From assembly GCA_944373145.1 (NCBI GenBank), contig CALWAL010000008.1:1-64000 (forward strand): 64,000 nt of DNA, in the 5' to 3' direction. Positions 53,642 through 63,280 of this stretch are shown piece by piece (the stretch's first letter is position 1; every line of letters starts with the position of its first letter). Both the position numbers and the translations under genes were made by a program. The DNA is from an uncultured Bacilli bacterium. GTDB lineage: Bacteria; Bacillota_I; Bacilli_A; RF39; UBA660. A model generated the notes under the pieces. The model searched no databases and was not told the DNA's origin. It saw only the letters and a list, made by a program, of their open reading frames with translations.

Positions 53642-54322
53642 ATGATATGCACAAGTAGTCATAATAATTTTCGAACTGATAAATACCCTTGCTACGCTAT
53701 ATCTGGGAATCGTGGAAAAGATGCTAATTATCAAGGCAATTGTTATCCCAAACTAGCACCTAAATTATCTTTTTGGAAAAAATGGCACGAAAATATGGGA
53801 AAAATTTCTGAGGAAGAAAATAACAGGTATTATGTCCAAGAATATTGGAATCAAGTATTATCACAATTAGATCCTGAAGAAATTTATAGAGAATTAGACT
53901 ATTCGATTTTGCTTTGCTACGAACCAAATACAGACTTTTGCCATAGGCATATCGTTGCAGCTTGGTTTGAAATATTGTTAGGTGTAACTGTACCCGAAAT
54001 AAAATTTAATGAACATAAAATAGAAGAAATAACAAGGCCAAATTATATTAAAAAGTATTTAGAAGATGCAATGAGACGCAATCGCAACATGCGCGGATTT
54101 AAATCTCTAAGAGCATTATATTTATTTGAAAAAGGTGAAAAATTAGAAGAGAAAGCCAATGAATTAGAGAAAAAAACTGGTAAAAATTATGATGATTATA
54201 GACAATTAGCTTGTTTTTTAAGATGTAAAGCCGATATGGAAGAAGACGAATATAATAAGAAAAAAAAGAATAGACAGCTAACAAAGATAGCCACCAATCA
54301 TCCAGATAGTAATAAAAAATAA
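53642..54322 (+). CDS. DUF488-like protein
   Basis: 226-aa soluble protein. The segment ILLCYEPNTDFCHRHIVA matches the LLCxE...CHR signature of the DUF488 family, and the N terminus (MICTSSHNN, AISGNRGK) fits its beta-strand start. Biochemical role of the family is unclear. The C terminus adds a charged helical stretch from about 150 (LYLFEKGEKLEEKANELEKK). Strong AAGGAGG precedes ATG. It follows the tRNA terminator; its own promoter is not obvious. Confidence 0.75.
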   Translation: MICTSSHNNFRTDKYPCYAISGNRGKDANYQGNCYPKLAPKLSFWKKWHENMGKISEEENNRYYVQEYWNQVLSQLDPEEIYRELDYSILLCYEPNTDFCHRHIVAAWFEILLGVTVPEIKFNEHKIEEITRPNYIKKYLEDAMRRNRNMRGFKSLRALYLFEKGEKLEEKANELEKKTGKNYDDYRQLACFLRCKADMEEDEYNKKKKNRQLTKIATNHPDSNKK

Positions 54323-54466
54323 ATTTATAGTTTAAAACAAAAATCAATAATAACGATAACGCATTGATTAATTTAATACATTTTAAAAATATTTATTCCA
54401 AATATTAACCATAATGAGAATACTTTATCGAATAAAAAAAGATATAATAAAATTAACTCTAAGCCC

Positions 54467-54495
54467 TTGAACTCCACTTAAAAAAAAGATATACT
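54467..54495 (+). promoter_or_regulatory. Promoter of the unknown gene at 54526
   Basis: TTGAAC (54467-54472), 17-nt spacer and TATACT (54490-54495), 30 nt before the ATG. Confidence 0.65.
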
Positions 54496-54525
54496 AGATG
54501 TCAAAACGAAATTGAGTGTGGTATT

Positions 54526-55098
54526 ATGAAAGAAAATGAAATATTTTATTCACTATCAAAATTGCAAATTAGTACTATAAAAAGCAACCTTGAAAAGAAT
54601 AAGAACAATCTTTATCTTAATTTAATTATTACATTTGAACAATCTGAATTTAACAAAATTTATAAACTATTATCAAATTTGTATACTATCGAAAATAGCA
54701 ATGAAATTGAATATAAAATTTGGGAAACTTTTATATATAATAAAATACTACAAGCTCTTGACCAACAAGATGTAATATATTGCCCTCACGATATATACGA
54801 AGAATATAAATTATTGACTGGCTACAATTTAACTTTATTTATCAATAGCCTTTCCTCATTTACTACGCTTAATACTATAAATAACATAATCAAAAACCAA
54901 ATATCTAAAAAAGTTATAGTCAATTATTTTCAAGAAGAAACAATTATCCCGATTAGTCTTCAAAAAGTTATTAACCAAATATTAGTTTCAAATCTGCCCT
55001 TTTCTAACAAACTCTACACTACAAGAAGCAGTTTAAATAGTTACTATATGGAAAATGGTTATTGGCTACAAAAAGATAATAATCATAATGAAATTTAG
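54526..55098 (+). CDS. Unrecognised 190-aa protein
   Basis: Soluble protein rich in Asn, Ile, Leu and Tyr; no signal peptide or convincing membrane helix, predicted mostly helical. I recognise no motif. A good promoter and a downstream terminator make it a single-gene unit. GAGTGTGGT is a moderate ribosome site. Could be lineage-specific. Confidence 0.6.
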   Translation: MKENEIFYSLSKLQISTIKSNLEKNKNNLYLNLIITFEQSEFNKIYKLLSNLYTIENSNEIEYKIWETFIYNKILQALDQQDVIYCPHDIYEEYKLLTGYNLTLFINSLSSFTTLNTINNIIKNQISKKVIVNYFQEETIIPISLQKVINQILVSNLPFSNKLYTTRSSLNSYYMENGYWLQKDNNHNEI

Positions 55099-55119
55099 AA
55101 ATTACTTTCAGTGAATGAA

Positions 55120-55147
55120 TAAAAAGAGCTAATTTTAGCTTTTTTTG
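55120..55147 (+). terminator. Terminator after the unknown gene
   Basis: AGCTAA/TTAGCT stem (55127-55140) followed by six T (55141-55146). Confidence 0.75.
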
Positions 55148-55161
55148 TTCATAAATTTGTC

Positions 55162-55190
55162 TTGCTTTTTACTGCATTTTATCGTAAAAT
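55162..55190 (+). promoter_or_regulatory. Probable promoter of the BIG2 surface protein
   Basis: TTGCTT (55162-55167), 17-nt spacer and TAAAAT (55185-55190), 38 nt before the ATG. Confidence 0.55.
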
Positions 55191-55227
55191 TATTTTAGAA
55201 TATAAAGAGTAAGATAGAGGTGTTTGA

Positions 55228-57708
55228 ATGAAAAATGATAAAATTTTTGATGATAATTCAACAAATAATGAAGAAAAAATGGAGTCTTCCAACATCTCTA
55301 ACAACAATAATAATAATAACAATAATAATAACAATAATAATAATAATAATAATAATAATACATCTGAAATTACAACCCAATCAGAAAATTTACAAACAAC
55401 AAAGGTGCAAACAATTGATGATTTTGAAACAGTAACCAATGAATTTGATGAAAATCATTCCTACTTTGATGAAGAACTAAACATAGAAAATGCAATTAAA
55501 GAAGAAAGTGAAACCAATAATAAATCTCAACTAGATGCAAATAGTAAATCAACTTCTCAGCAACTGGTAGAAAATCCAAGTAGCATTTTCAATATTCCAC
55601 TTATTTCAACTGATGATAAACCAACTGTAGACGATACCAACAAAGATACTGAAACAAATGGAATAAACAAAGATACCAAAGAAGACTCATTCAAAAAGGC
55701 CGAAGTTGATTTTTTCTCTTTTAAATTTGACACACAACCAGAACCAACTACAGTCAACACCTCGGAGCATTTAGAATCAACGCCTCAAAGTGATAACTTA
55801 GCAGATTTTGGTTTTGGAACCGTAATTAAACCGAAAGCAACACAAGAAATCATTCCTGATCAAAGTGATCATATCGAATTGACTAACTTTTTAAAGCCAA
55901 AAGAAAATTTAATTAAAAAGCCCGACGAAGTTAGTGAAAATGACAATAACGTTATTCGAATAAATGATGATTCTAATAGTAATCAATTTCACAATAAAAA
56001 TATAATTATTAAATATTCATTATATTTTTTCTATATTTTACTTGGTATTCTTGTTATTGTCTTTGGATATAGTATTTACAAAAATAGTACGGACTTTTCT
56101 TTAACAAGAAACGAAATAACATTAGCCACCAATTCAACCTATCAAGCTGAAATTGTTGCTAACTCTAAAATTCAAGATAACACTAAATATGAATGGATAA
56201 GTGACAATCCTAACATTGTTTCAGTTGACAATAATGGCTTGATAACTGCTTTGGATAGTGGAGAGGCAACTATTACTGTAAAAAAATCTAATAATAAAAA
56301 AACATTAAAAGTTACTGCCTTAGCCATTGCTGTTGAAAGCATTACTTTTGAAAAATCATCAATTGAGCTTAAAGTTGGCGAAGAAACAACTTTACAACCA
56401 ATTATTAATAATGACGAAACTATTGTTATCGACTTATTATGGGAGTCCAGTGATTCTAACATTGTCACAGTTGATCAAAATGGTCATATTAACGCTATAA
56501 ATGTTGGATCAACAAGCATTTTTGTCTATGATGAAGTTAGTGGACTCGGTGGTGAAATCGTTATTAACGTTAAAGAATCAGAAAAAGAAAAACCTAGTGT
56601 CAACACACCAAATAAGGATAATGATGATAAAGATGATGTTAGTATTCCTGTAACTGGTATCGCATTAAATAAATCTGATACTATTATGGAAGTTGGAGAG
56701 TATATCATTGTTAAAGCTGTCGTAAGACCTGCTAATGCAACTAACAAAAAAATATCATGGTCATCAAGTAATAAAAATGTGGCTACAGTATCATCTAGTG
56801 GTAAAATTACTGCGAAAGGAACTGGTACTACAACTATTACCGCTAAGACAAGTAATGGGAAAAAAGCTACTATAAAAATCACAGTTACTAAAAAATTTAT
56901 TAAAGTCACTAGTATTAGTTTAAATAAAGAAAAAGTTGATTTAGAGGTTGGCGAGGAAACAACTTTAAGTGCTACAATTAAACCATCTAATGCTTCTAAC
57001 AAAGGCATTAACTGGTCAAGTAATGATGAAACTATTGCAACCGTATCGTCTAGTGGTAAAATTACTGCTAAAAAGCCAGGAACAGCAACAATTACAGCTA
57101 CCACTAAAGATGGTAACAAGAAAGCCGTTTGTACAGTAACAGTTAAGGAAAAAGAAATTATTGCCGTATCTGCTATCGCGCTTAACAAATCTACCTTAAG
57201 TTTAGATGAAGGAAGTTCAGCTACTCTAACAGCAATTATAACTCCATCGAATGCCACATATTCAAATGTTAGTTGGGAAACTAGTAATGCTGATATTGCC
57301 GAAGTTGTAAATGGTAAAGTTACTGCTAAAAAACCAGGAAAAGTTACAATTACAGCTACTGCACATAACGGAAAAAAAGCAATATGCACTGTAACAGTTA
57401 ATGAAGTCATTGTAGAAGCAACGGGCATACGATTAAATACAACACAAATAAATATTAAAGTTGGGGAAACTTATCAATTAAAAGCAACCATAAGCCCAGA
57501 TAATACTACAAACAAGACATTAACTTGGATTACTAATAAAACAGGGATTATAACGGTTGAAAATGGTAAAGTCACAGCCCTTAAAGAAGGAACGGTTATA
57601 GTTACAGTAAAAACAGCTAATGGTAAAAGGGCTACTTGTTCGGTTCGTGTAACTAATCCAGAACCAGAACCTGAACCAACGCCTGAAGAACCACCTTCTG
57701 AAACATAA
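55228..57708 (+). CDS. Membrane-anchored surface protein with six BIG2 Ig-like domains
   Basis: 826-aa bitopic protein. About 1-255 is a disordered acidic cytoplasmic-side region (no signal peptide) that includes 20 consecutive Asn (residues 25-44). A membrane helix lies about 258-282 (YSLYFFYILLGILVIVFGY). Outside are six bacterial Ig-like (BIG2) repeats of about 80 residues; repeats 3-6 are the clearest (for example VATVSSSGKITAKGTGTTTITA), the first two divergent. It ends in a Glu/Pro tail, EPEPEPTPEEPP. BIG2 domains occur in adhesins and cell-wall-binding proteins. AGAGGTG precedes ATG. No wall-sorting motif. Confidence 0.87.
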   Translation: MKNDKIFDDNSTNNEEKMESSNISNNNNNNNNNNNNNNNNNNNNTSEITTQSENLQTTKVQTIDDFETVTNEFDENHSYFDEELNIENAIKEESETNNKSQLDANSKSTSQQLVENPSSIFNIPLISTDDKPTVDDTNKDTETNGINKDTKEDSFKKAEVDFFSFKFDTQPEPTTVNTSEHLESTPQSDNLADFGFGTVIKPKATQEIIPDQSDHIELTNFLKPKENLIKKPDEVSENDNNVIRINDDSNSNQFHNKNIIIKYSLYFFYILLGILVIVFGYSIYKNSTDFSLTRNEITLATNSTYQAEIVANSKIQDNTKYEWISDNPNIVSVDNNGLITALDSGEATITVKKSNNKKTLKVTALAIAVESITFEKSSIELKVGEETTLQPIINNDETIVIDLLWESSDSNIVTVDQNGHINAINVGSTSIFVYDEVSGLGGEIVINVKESEKEKPSVNTPNKDNDDKDDVSIPVTGIALNKSDTIMEVGEYIIVKAVVRPANATNKKISWSSSNKNVATVSSSGKITAKGTGTTTITAKTSNGKKATIKITVTKKFIKVTSISLNKEKVDLEVGEETTLSATIKPSNASNKGINWSSNDETIATVSSSGKITAKKPGTATITATTKDGNKKAVCTVTVKEKEIIAVSAIALNKSTLSLDEGSSATLTAIITPSNATYSNVSWETSNADIAEVVNGKVTAKKPGKVTITATAHNGKKAICTVTVNEVIVEATGIRLNTTQINIKVGETYQLKATISPDNTTNKTLTWITNKTGIITVENGKVTALKEGTVIVTVKTANGKRATCSVRVTNPEPEPEPTPEEPPSET
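55300..55359 (+). repeat. In-frame AAT/AAC trinucleotide repeat (20 Asn codons)
   Basis: Twenty consecutive Asn codons; the last nine (55333-55359) are pure AAT and prone to slippage. Changes of whole units would alter linker length, not reading frame. Confidence 0.95.
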
Positions 57709-57711
57709 AAT

Positions 57712-57767
57712 AAAAAAAAGGTTATTAAATGATGCCAATTATTACATCAAAAAATAACCTTTTTTAT
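57712..57767. terminator. Bidirectional terminator between the BIG2 gene and uppP
   Basis: AAAAAGGTTATT (ending 57726) pairs with AATAACCTTTTT (from 57753), with an inner GATG/CATC stem. A and T runs on both sides serve both convergent genes. Confidence 0.85.
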
Positions 57768-57789
57768 TTTACATCATATCTAATTAAAA

Positions 57790-58605
57790 TCATAGAAAAA
57801 GTATAACTAGACATCCAACAACCGTACAATAAATTACAAAGTAGATTAATTTACCTTTATTAACAATCTCTCTAAACCATTTAGTTACTAAAAATGTAAC
57901 TATTAATGAAATTAAAAATGCTACAAAATAATAAATTAAAATTTCCACTGTTAAAGAAGAATTAAGAATATTACCAATTTCTAACAACATAGCAGCGACA
58001 CTAATTGGAATATATAACATAAAAGAATATTTAAACGCCGTGTCTCTTTTTAAGCCTTGAGTTATTCCACCAACAATTGTTGAACCGCTACGGCTTATGC
58101 CGGGAAATAAGCCTAAAATTTGAAAAAAGCCAACCATTAAAGCATTTTTTACTGTAATATCATAATCACCTTTTTTACCCTTAAAATTACGAATAATAAA
58201 TAATAATATAGCCGTAATTACAAGTGATAAACCAACAATTTTAATATTATTTTCAATTTTAGCAAACACATCTAATTTACTTACAAGCAGTCCCATTAAA
58301 CCAGCCGGAATACACCCAAGAACGATTAACCAACAATACTTATAACCACTTTTATACTTTTCCTCTTTTGTTTTTAAATATCCAAAAAAGCATTTAATCA
58401 ACTCAATAATATCTTGTCTAAATAAAATAATAATCGCCAATAAACTACCAAAATTAGTAACGACAGCTAAAGTGTCAAAATCAACTTCTAAACTAATTAA
58501 GCGTTTAAATATCATCAAATGGCCACTTGAAGAAACCGGAATCGTTTCTGTAAATCCTTGAATAAATCCTAAAAACATATATTTTAATAATTCTATAAAA
58601 CTCAT
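57790..58605 (-). CDS. uppP: Undecaprenyl-diphosphatase (UppP/BacA)
   Basis: 271-aa polytopic membrane enzyme that dephosphorylates undecaprenyl pyrophosphate to recycle the lipid carrier of wall synthesis; overproduction gives bacitracin resistance in other bacteria. Signatures: GFIQGFTETIPVSSSGHL and LFPGISRSGSTI, with about eight helices. The ATG at 58605 (MSFIELL) follows AGGTGATAAA; the longer start at 58632 includes that site and is rejected. Single gene, divergent from the small membrane protein. Confidence 0.95.
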   Translation of the reverse strand: MSFIELLKYMFLGFIQGFTETIPVSSSGHLMIFKRLISLEVDFDTLAVVTNFGSLLAIIILFRQDIIELIKCFFGYLKTKEEKYKSGYKYCWLIVLGCIPAGLMGLLVSKLDVFAKIENNIKIVGLSLVITAILLFIIRNFKGKKGDYDITVKNALMVGFFQILGLFPGISRSGSTIVGGITQGLKRDTAFKYSFMLYIPISVAAMLLEIGNILNSSLTVEILIYYFVAFLISLIVTFLVTKWFREIVNKGKLIYFVIYCTVVGCLVILFL

Positions 58606-58689
58606 TTTATCACCTAGTACATTATATCTCATTTCTTAGATTTAATAAATAAATTTAAACTTTTTTAATAAAATTAATTAGGTGATAAA

Positions 58690-58908
58690 ATGTTATTGTA
58701 TTTTTTATTTTTAATCATAAGTATTATTTTATCTTCTCTAGGTTTAACCTATTATTTAATTTCCCTAAATGTTTTAACACTTGGGTATACTTTTAGTGAA
58801 TATATCCATTTTATTAGTAGTAATTTATTATTTTGGAGTTTTCCTCTTGGCATAATTATTTTAGTTATATGTATCTATTTAGGAGGTCACAATGAATTAC
58901 ATTTATGA
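58690..58908 (+). CDS. Small two-helix membrane protein, unknown
   Basis: 72-aa protein with helices about 3-25 and 48-66 and a short loop (TLGYTFSEYIHFISSN). AGGTGATAAA precedes ATG. It overlaps the next gene by 17 nt; the ribosome site of that gene (AGGAGGT) lies inside its coding end, suggesting coupling. No family identified. Confidence 0.6.
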   Translation: MLLYFLFLIISIILSSLGLTYYLISLNVLTLGYTFSEYIHFISSNLLFWSFPLGIIILVICIYLGGHNELHL

Positions 58909-59512
58909 TATTTATGCAAATATAAATAAAAAATATTATGATATTTATGATTGGCAAAAAAAAGATAAAATTATACATATAAAAAAGATTCCTATTTTTA
59001 AAATTAAAAGTAGCGACTTGCAAAAATTTATTAAAGATGAGATAAAATTAGATGAAACTTTTGTAAAAAGCATTAAAAACAAAACTGAATTCTTCAACAA
59101 TAATCTAAACAGTAATTTTTGTGCATTTACAGATATGCGTGACGAGATTATAACTAAAATAAGCAACAATGGAAACATAATTGGAAAATCATCTATACAC
59201 TTTACAGACAGATACAATGCTACAAATGCCTTTAAAAAGATAAATTTAAGTAATATTGATTACAAAATTACGAAAGTTATTCCACTTGATTCTGAAAATA
59301 GATATGAAAAGATAAGAAGAAATTTTTTAATGAAAAATATTGATATACTAAGTAAAGAAAAATTAACCTACTTATATTTTGAATGTTTTGAACAAAAAGT
59401 TGATAATGAAAAAATTATTAAAAATCATCTAAAAAAAGAAATTGTTAAACAAAATGAAAAAGTATGCACAACCATTTCTAATTTTTTAAAACTTATTTGC
59501 GCACCTAACTAA
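58892..59512 (+). CDS. Unrecognised 206-aa soluble protein
   Basis: Lys/Asn/Ile-rich protein, probably cytoplasmic. Starts MNYIYDIYANINKKYYDIYDW; the C terminus has two Cys pairs at a distance (YFECFEQ, VCTT, LICAPN). AGGAGGTCACA ahead of ATG is strong. Coupled to the small membrane protein upstream. I do not recognise the family. Confidence 0.65.
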   Translation: MNYIYDIYANINKKYYDIYDWQKKDKIIHIKKIPIFKIKSSDLQKFIKDEIKLDETFVKSIKNKTEFFNNNLNSNFCAFTDMRDEIITKISNNGNIIGKSSIHFTDRYNATNAFKKINLSNIDYKITKVIPLDSENRYEKIRRNFLMKNIDILSKEKLTYLYFECFEQKVDNEKIIKNHLKKEIVKQNEKVCTTISNFLKLICAPN

Positions 59513-59524
59513 CTATGGTATAAT
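59497..59524 (+). promoter_or_regulatory. Promoter of the rRNA methyltransferase gene
   Basis: TTGCGC (59497-59502), 16-nt spacer and TATAAT (59519-59524). It overlaps the preceding stop codon. Confidence 0.55.
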
Positions 59525-59540
59525 TATCAAGAGGTGCTTT

Positions 59541-60644
59541 ATGGAAATAAAAATTACTGATTTAGATCATCAAGGCCGTGGAATTGGAAGAATTAATAAT
59601 AAAATTGTTTTTATACCAAATACAATACCTGGTGAAATTGTTGAAATTAAAATTATAAAAGAAAAGAAAAAATATACGGAGGGACAAGTAAAAAGTTTTA
59701 TTCAAAAGAGCAAAGATAGAATTGAAAATTTGTGTCCTTATTATCCAAGTTGTGGGGGATGTCAATTATTGCACTTACCATATCAACAGCAGTTAATCTA
59801 TAAACAAAAAAAATTGCAAAATATTTTTTCAAGATATGGTCTAAATAATATAATAATAAACGAAATTATTGGAAGTCCTCAAAAATTTCATTATCGCAAT
59901 AAAGTTACTTTTCACATTCAAAATAATCAACTAGGCTATTATTTAAATAATAGTAATAAAATTATTCCTATAAATGAATGTTTATTGTTAAATGAAACAA
60001 TCAATCAAAATATCACAAAATTACCAAAAAATAATAATCAAATTATAGTCCGCAGTAATAATAAAGAAATTACTTATCAACAAGATAAAAAAATTATACA
60101 CACAATTGTTGATTATAAATTTTTGGTTTCAATTAAATCATTTTTTCAAATAAATGATTATGTGACACCTCTACTTTATAATCAAATAAAAAAGTATCTT
60201 AATCCTAAAAAGAGTGATGTAATTTTAGATTTATATTGTGGAACTGGCACAATTGGAATATACATTAGCAAGGATGTTCGTGAAGTTGTTGGCATTGAAG
60301 TCAACGCACAAGCCATTGAAGATGCCAAAACTAATGCACAATTAAATAATATAAAAAATATTAAATTTATATGTGGTGATGCTGGTACTGAAAGTAATAA
60401 ACTTAAAAATAAATTTGATAGTATTATTGTAGATCCACCTAGAGCCGGATTAAATAAAAATACAATTGATGCTATTATTAATTTTAAGCCAAATAAATTA
60501 GTCTATGTATCATGTGATCCTATGACACTAGTACGAGATTTAAATATTCTAAAAAAATACTATAATATTATTGAAGTTACACCATTTGATATGTTCCCTA
60601 ATACTTATCATGTAGAAAGCGTATCACTACTAACACTTAAATGA
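59541..60644 (+). CDS. 23S rRNA (uracil-5-)-methyltransferase, RlmD/RlmCD-type
   Basis: 367-aa SAM-dependent RNA m5U methyltransferase. N-terminal TRAM domain (1-55), [4Fe-4S] ligands C65, C71, C74 (CPYYPSCGGC) plus a later Cys (NECLLLN), SAM-binding LDLYCGTGTIGIY, DPPRAGLNK, and catalytic VSCDP. It likely methylates one or both of U747/U1939 in 23S rRNA as RlmCD does in B. subtilis; the exact site cannot be told. Shorter than the usual 450 aa through a reduced central region. GAGGTGC precedes ATG. Confidence 0.9.
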   Translation: MEIKITDLDHQGRGIGRINNKIVFIPNTIPGEIVEIKIIKEKKKYTEGQVKSFIQKSKDRIENLCPYYPSCGGCQLLHLPYQQQLIYKQKKLQNIFSRYGLNNIIINEIIGSPQKFHYRNKVTFHIQNNQLGYYLNNSNKIIPINECLLLNETINQNITKLPKNNNQIIVRSNNKEITYQQDKKIIHTIVDYKFLVSIKSFFQINDYVTPLLYNQIKKYLNPKKSDVILDLYCGTGTIGIYISKDVREVVGIEVNAQAIEDAKTNAQLNNIKNIKFICGDAGTESNKLKNKFDSIIVDPPRAGLNKNTIDAIINFKPNKLVYVSCDPMTLVRDLNILKKYYNIIEVTPFDMFPNTYHVESVSLLTLK

Positions 60645-60652
60645 TTAAATTT

Positions 60653-60679
60653 TTAACTGATATTACTATCAGTTTTTTT
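60653..60679 (+). terminator. Terminator after the rRNA methyltransferase gene
   Basis: AACTGAT (60654-60660) pairs with ATCAGTT (60668-60674), followed by T-run to 60679. Confidence 0.85.
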
Positions 60680-60785
60680 ATTACCAAATAAATAAAATCT
60701 CAATATTTTTAAAAAATTTACTTACACAAAAATTTTTTTATGTTATAATTCACTTTGTTCGCCAAAAAATAAAGGAGTGATATTT

Positions 60786-62737
60786 ATGAAAGATTTAGAT
60801 TTAGGAAATGAAAAAATTGGCAAATTATTATTAAGTTTTTCTATTCCCTGCATTATATCAATGCTAGTTGGGGGCACTTTATAACATTGTCGATCAAATA
60901 TTTATAGGTAATGGCGTTGGATATATGGGAAATGCTGCTACAAATGTTGTATATCCATTTACTGTTATTGCTCTTGCCTTGGCTTTGCTTATTGGTGATG
61001 GAGCATCTGCTATTTTCAGTTTATATTTAGGAAAAAAAGATTATCAAAGCGCTAACAAAGGAGTAGGTAATTCAATTATCTTAATGCTTATTATATCAAT
61101 TATAATTACTGTATTTGGTTTTCTTTTCAAGAAAATATTTTAACAATTTTTGGAGTTACTAATGGTACATACATATACGCCAAAGATTATTTTCAAATTA
61201 TTTTATTAGGAATCCCATTTTACGTTTTAACATCCGGTTTAAATGGTATCATAAGAGCTGACGGCGCTCCAAAATTTGCAATGTTTGCTACTTTGCTTGG
61301 AGCTATACTAAATATTATTTTAGACCAATTGCTATTTTCATTTTTAATATGGGAGTTAAAGGAGCAGCGCTTGCAACCATTGCTGGTCAAATAATATCTT
61401 GTATAGTTACTTTCTTATATTTTACTAAGCCTAAAAAATTAAAATTATCAAAGAATACATTAAAACTAAACAAAAACATTTGTAAAAAAATATGCTTATT
61501 AGGGATTTCAAGTTTCATTACACAAATATCTATTGTTATAGTAATTGCAGTTGCTAATAATATGATAGTAAAATATGGTTCTTTATCAAAATTTGGTGCT
61601 GATATTCCCCTTTCAGTAGTCGGTATTGTTATGAAAGTCTTTGGCATTGTCATCGCACTAGTTATTGGAACATCTATTGGTGGGCAACCAATAATAGGTT
61701 ATAATTTTGGCGCTGGAAAAATTGATAGAGTAAAGAAAACTTTTAAGTTAATTTTAATATCAAATACCATTATTGTAATTATTACCTTTATTTTATTTGA
61801 ATTTTTCCCTCAATATATTATAAATATATTTGGTAGTGAAAGCAGTTTATACAACGAATATGCAATTATGACTTTTAAAATATATTTATCTGGTATAATT
61901 TTTACATGTTTTACCAAAAGCTGTAGTATATATTTACAATCAATGGGAAAGTCAATTAAATCAATGATTTTATCATTAGCTAGGGATATTGCTATATTTA
62001 TTCCTTCTTTGCTTGTATTAGCAAAATTTTATGGAGTAGTAGGTATGCTTTGGGCAGCTTTGATTGCAGATATTTTGTCATTTATTTTAGCTTTAATCAT
62101 TCTAAAATTTGATAATAAAAAAGAAAATATGAACGAAGAAATAAATAATACTAAAGTCTTAGACGAAATCAATTTAATTCCAAATAATTATGTAATCACT
62201 ATTTCAAGAGAATATGGTTCGGGTGGAAGATATATTGGTGAATTATTAGCCAAAGAATTGAATATTAAATTTTATGATAAAGAAATTATACGTTTAGCTT
62301 TAGAAGAATCTGGCTTGTCAGAAAAATATATTAAAGATAATGAGCAAATAAAAAATAGCTTCAATATATACTACAACAATGATGATAATATCTTTCTAGT
62401 AGAATCCGAAATTATAAAGAAAATCTCTAAAGAGCCTTGCGTTATTATAGGTAGATGTGCTGATTATATATTAAAAGATAATAAAAATGTTTATAGTATA
62501 TTTTTATATAGCGATTTAGAAAACAAAATTAAAAGATGTACAAAATACTATGGTATGCAAGCAAAAGAAGCTAGTAAAGAAATAAAGAATATAGATAAAA
62601 GAAGATCTAAACATTACGAATATTATACTAATCGTAAATGGAAAGACTTTACAAATTATGACTTAACAATCAATGTTGATAAATTAGGAGTCGGCGGTAC
62701 AGTGAAAGCTATTAAAAATATAATTGAAAATAAATAG
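60786..62737 (+). pseudogene. MATE-family transporter fused to cytidylate-kinase-like domain, three frameshifts
   Basis: The locus encodes a MATE (multidrug/sodium antiporter) protein joined to a C-terminal kinase domain. It starts at ATG 60786 (AAGGAGTGAT upstream) and breaks three times: near 60871-60875 five G stand where four keep frame; near 61126-61129 one T is missing (frame needed LFQENILTIFG); near 61323-61326 one C is missing (LDPIAIFIFNMG needed). From 61349 the frame is open to 62737. The MATE part has about 12 helices; residues from about 290 of the last segment (VITISREYGSGGRY, IIGRCADYIL) are a Cytidylate_kin2-like P-loop-fold domain. All three lesions sit in short homopolymers within 460 bp, so sequencing error or true decay are both possible. 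Confidence 0.87.
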
Positions 62738-62884
62738 TTTTAAATGGTACCATAAAATAACTATATATAATAGACAACAAAATTGAATTTAAACCATCAT
62801 TTTTATAAAAAGAAAGATAGTTTTTTATTTTATTTTAAAAAATAATAATGTATAATTGACTTATAGAATATAATGAGGTGAGTT

Positions 62885-63265
62885 ATGAAAAAGTATATAT
62901 GGCGGTATATCTTTATTGGTATTTTAATTATTATTTTATTTTTAACAAGAGATATTCAACCTAAAATTTTTATTGGAGAATTGAGTGATTATATAGATGG
63001 TGGATTAAGCAATAGCTTAAATGGCAATTATCAAGTTTTATTGGTAAATACTTGCTTTGTTTTTATCTTAAGTATTGCAACCATTTTGACGACTATTTCT
63101 AAACAAAACAAAGTTAAACACAAATATATAATTGCAACAATTCTTTTTATTGCACTATTCTGTATTTTACCATTTATAAAACAAACATATTTTGGTGGTA
63201 TTAATGAAAGTGCCGGTGAACAATTCTTTTCTATCATCTCATATATTATTCACATTTTGGGCTAA
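62885..63265 (+). CDS. Small membrane protein, unknown
   Basis: 126-aa protein with about three membrane helices (4-20, 53-71, 82-99) and a Gly/Asp-rich extracellular or cytoplasmic loop (IDGGLSNSLNG). GAGGTGAGTT precedes ATG. It lies 15 nt before the cyclophilin gene and is probably cotranscribed with it. No family recognised. Confidence 0.65.
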   Translation: MKKYIWRYIFIGILIIILFLTRDIQPKIFIGELSDYIDGGLSNSLNGNYQVLLVNTCFVFILSIATILTTISKQNKVKHKYIIATILFIALFCILPFIKQTYFGGINESAGEQFFSIISYIIHILG

Positions 63266-63280
63266 AGAAAGAGGGAAAAA

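Noticed and set aside
55179-55439. Antisense frame with a poly-Leu stretch
   Set aside because: It is only the complement of the Asn-codon repeat.
56526-57428. 300-aa reading frame antisense to the BIG2 gene
   Set aside because: It mirrors repetitive Ig-domain coding on the other strand, has no ribosome site and no family resemblance.
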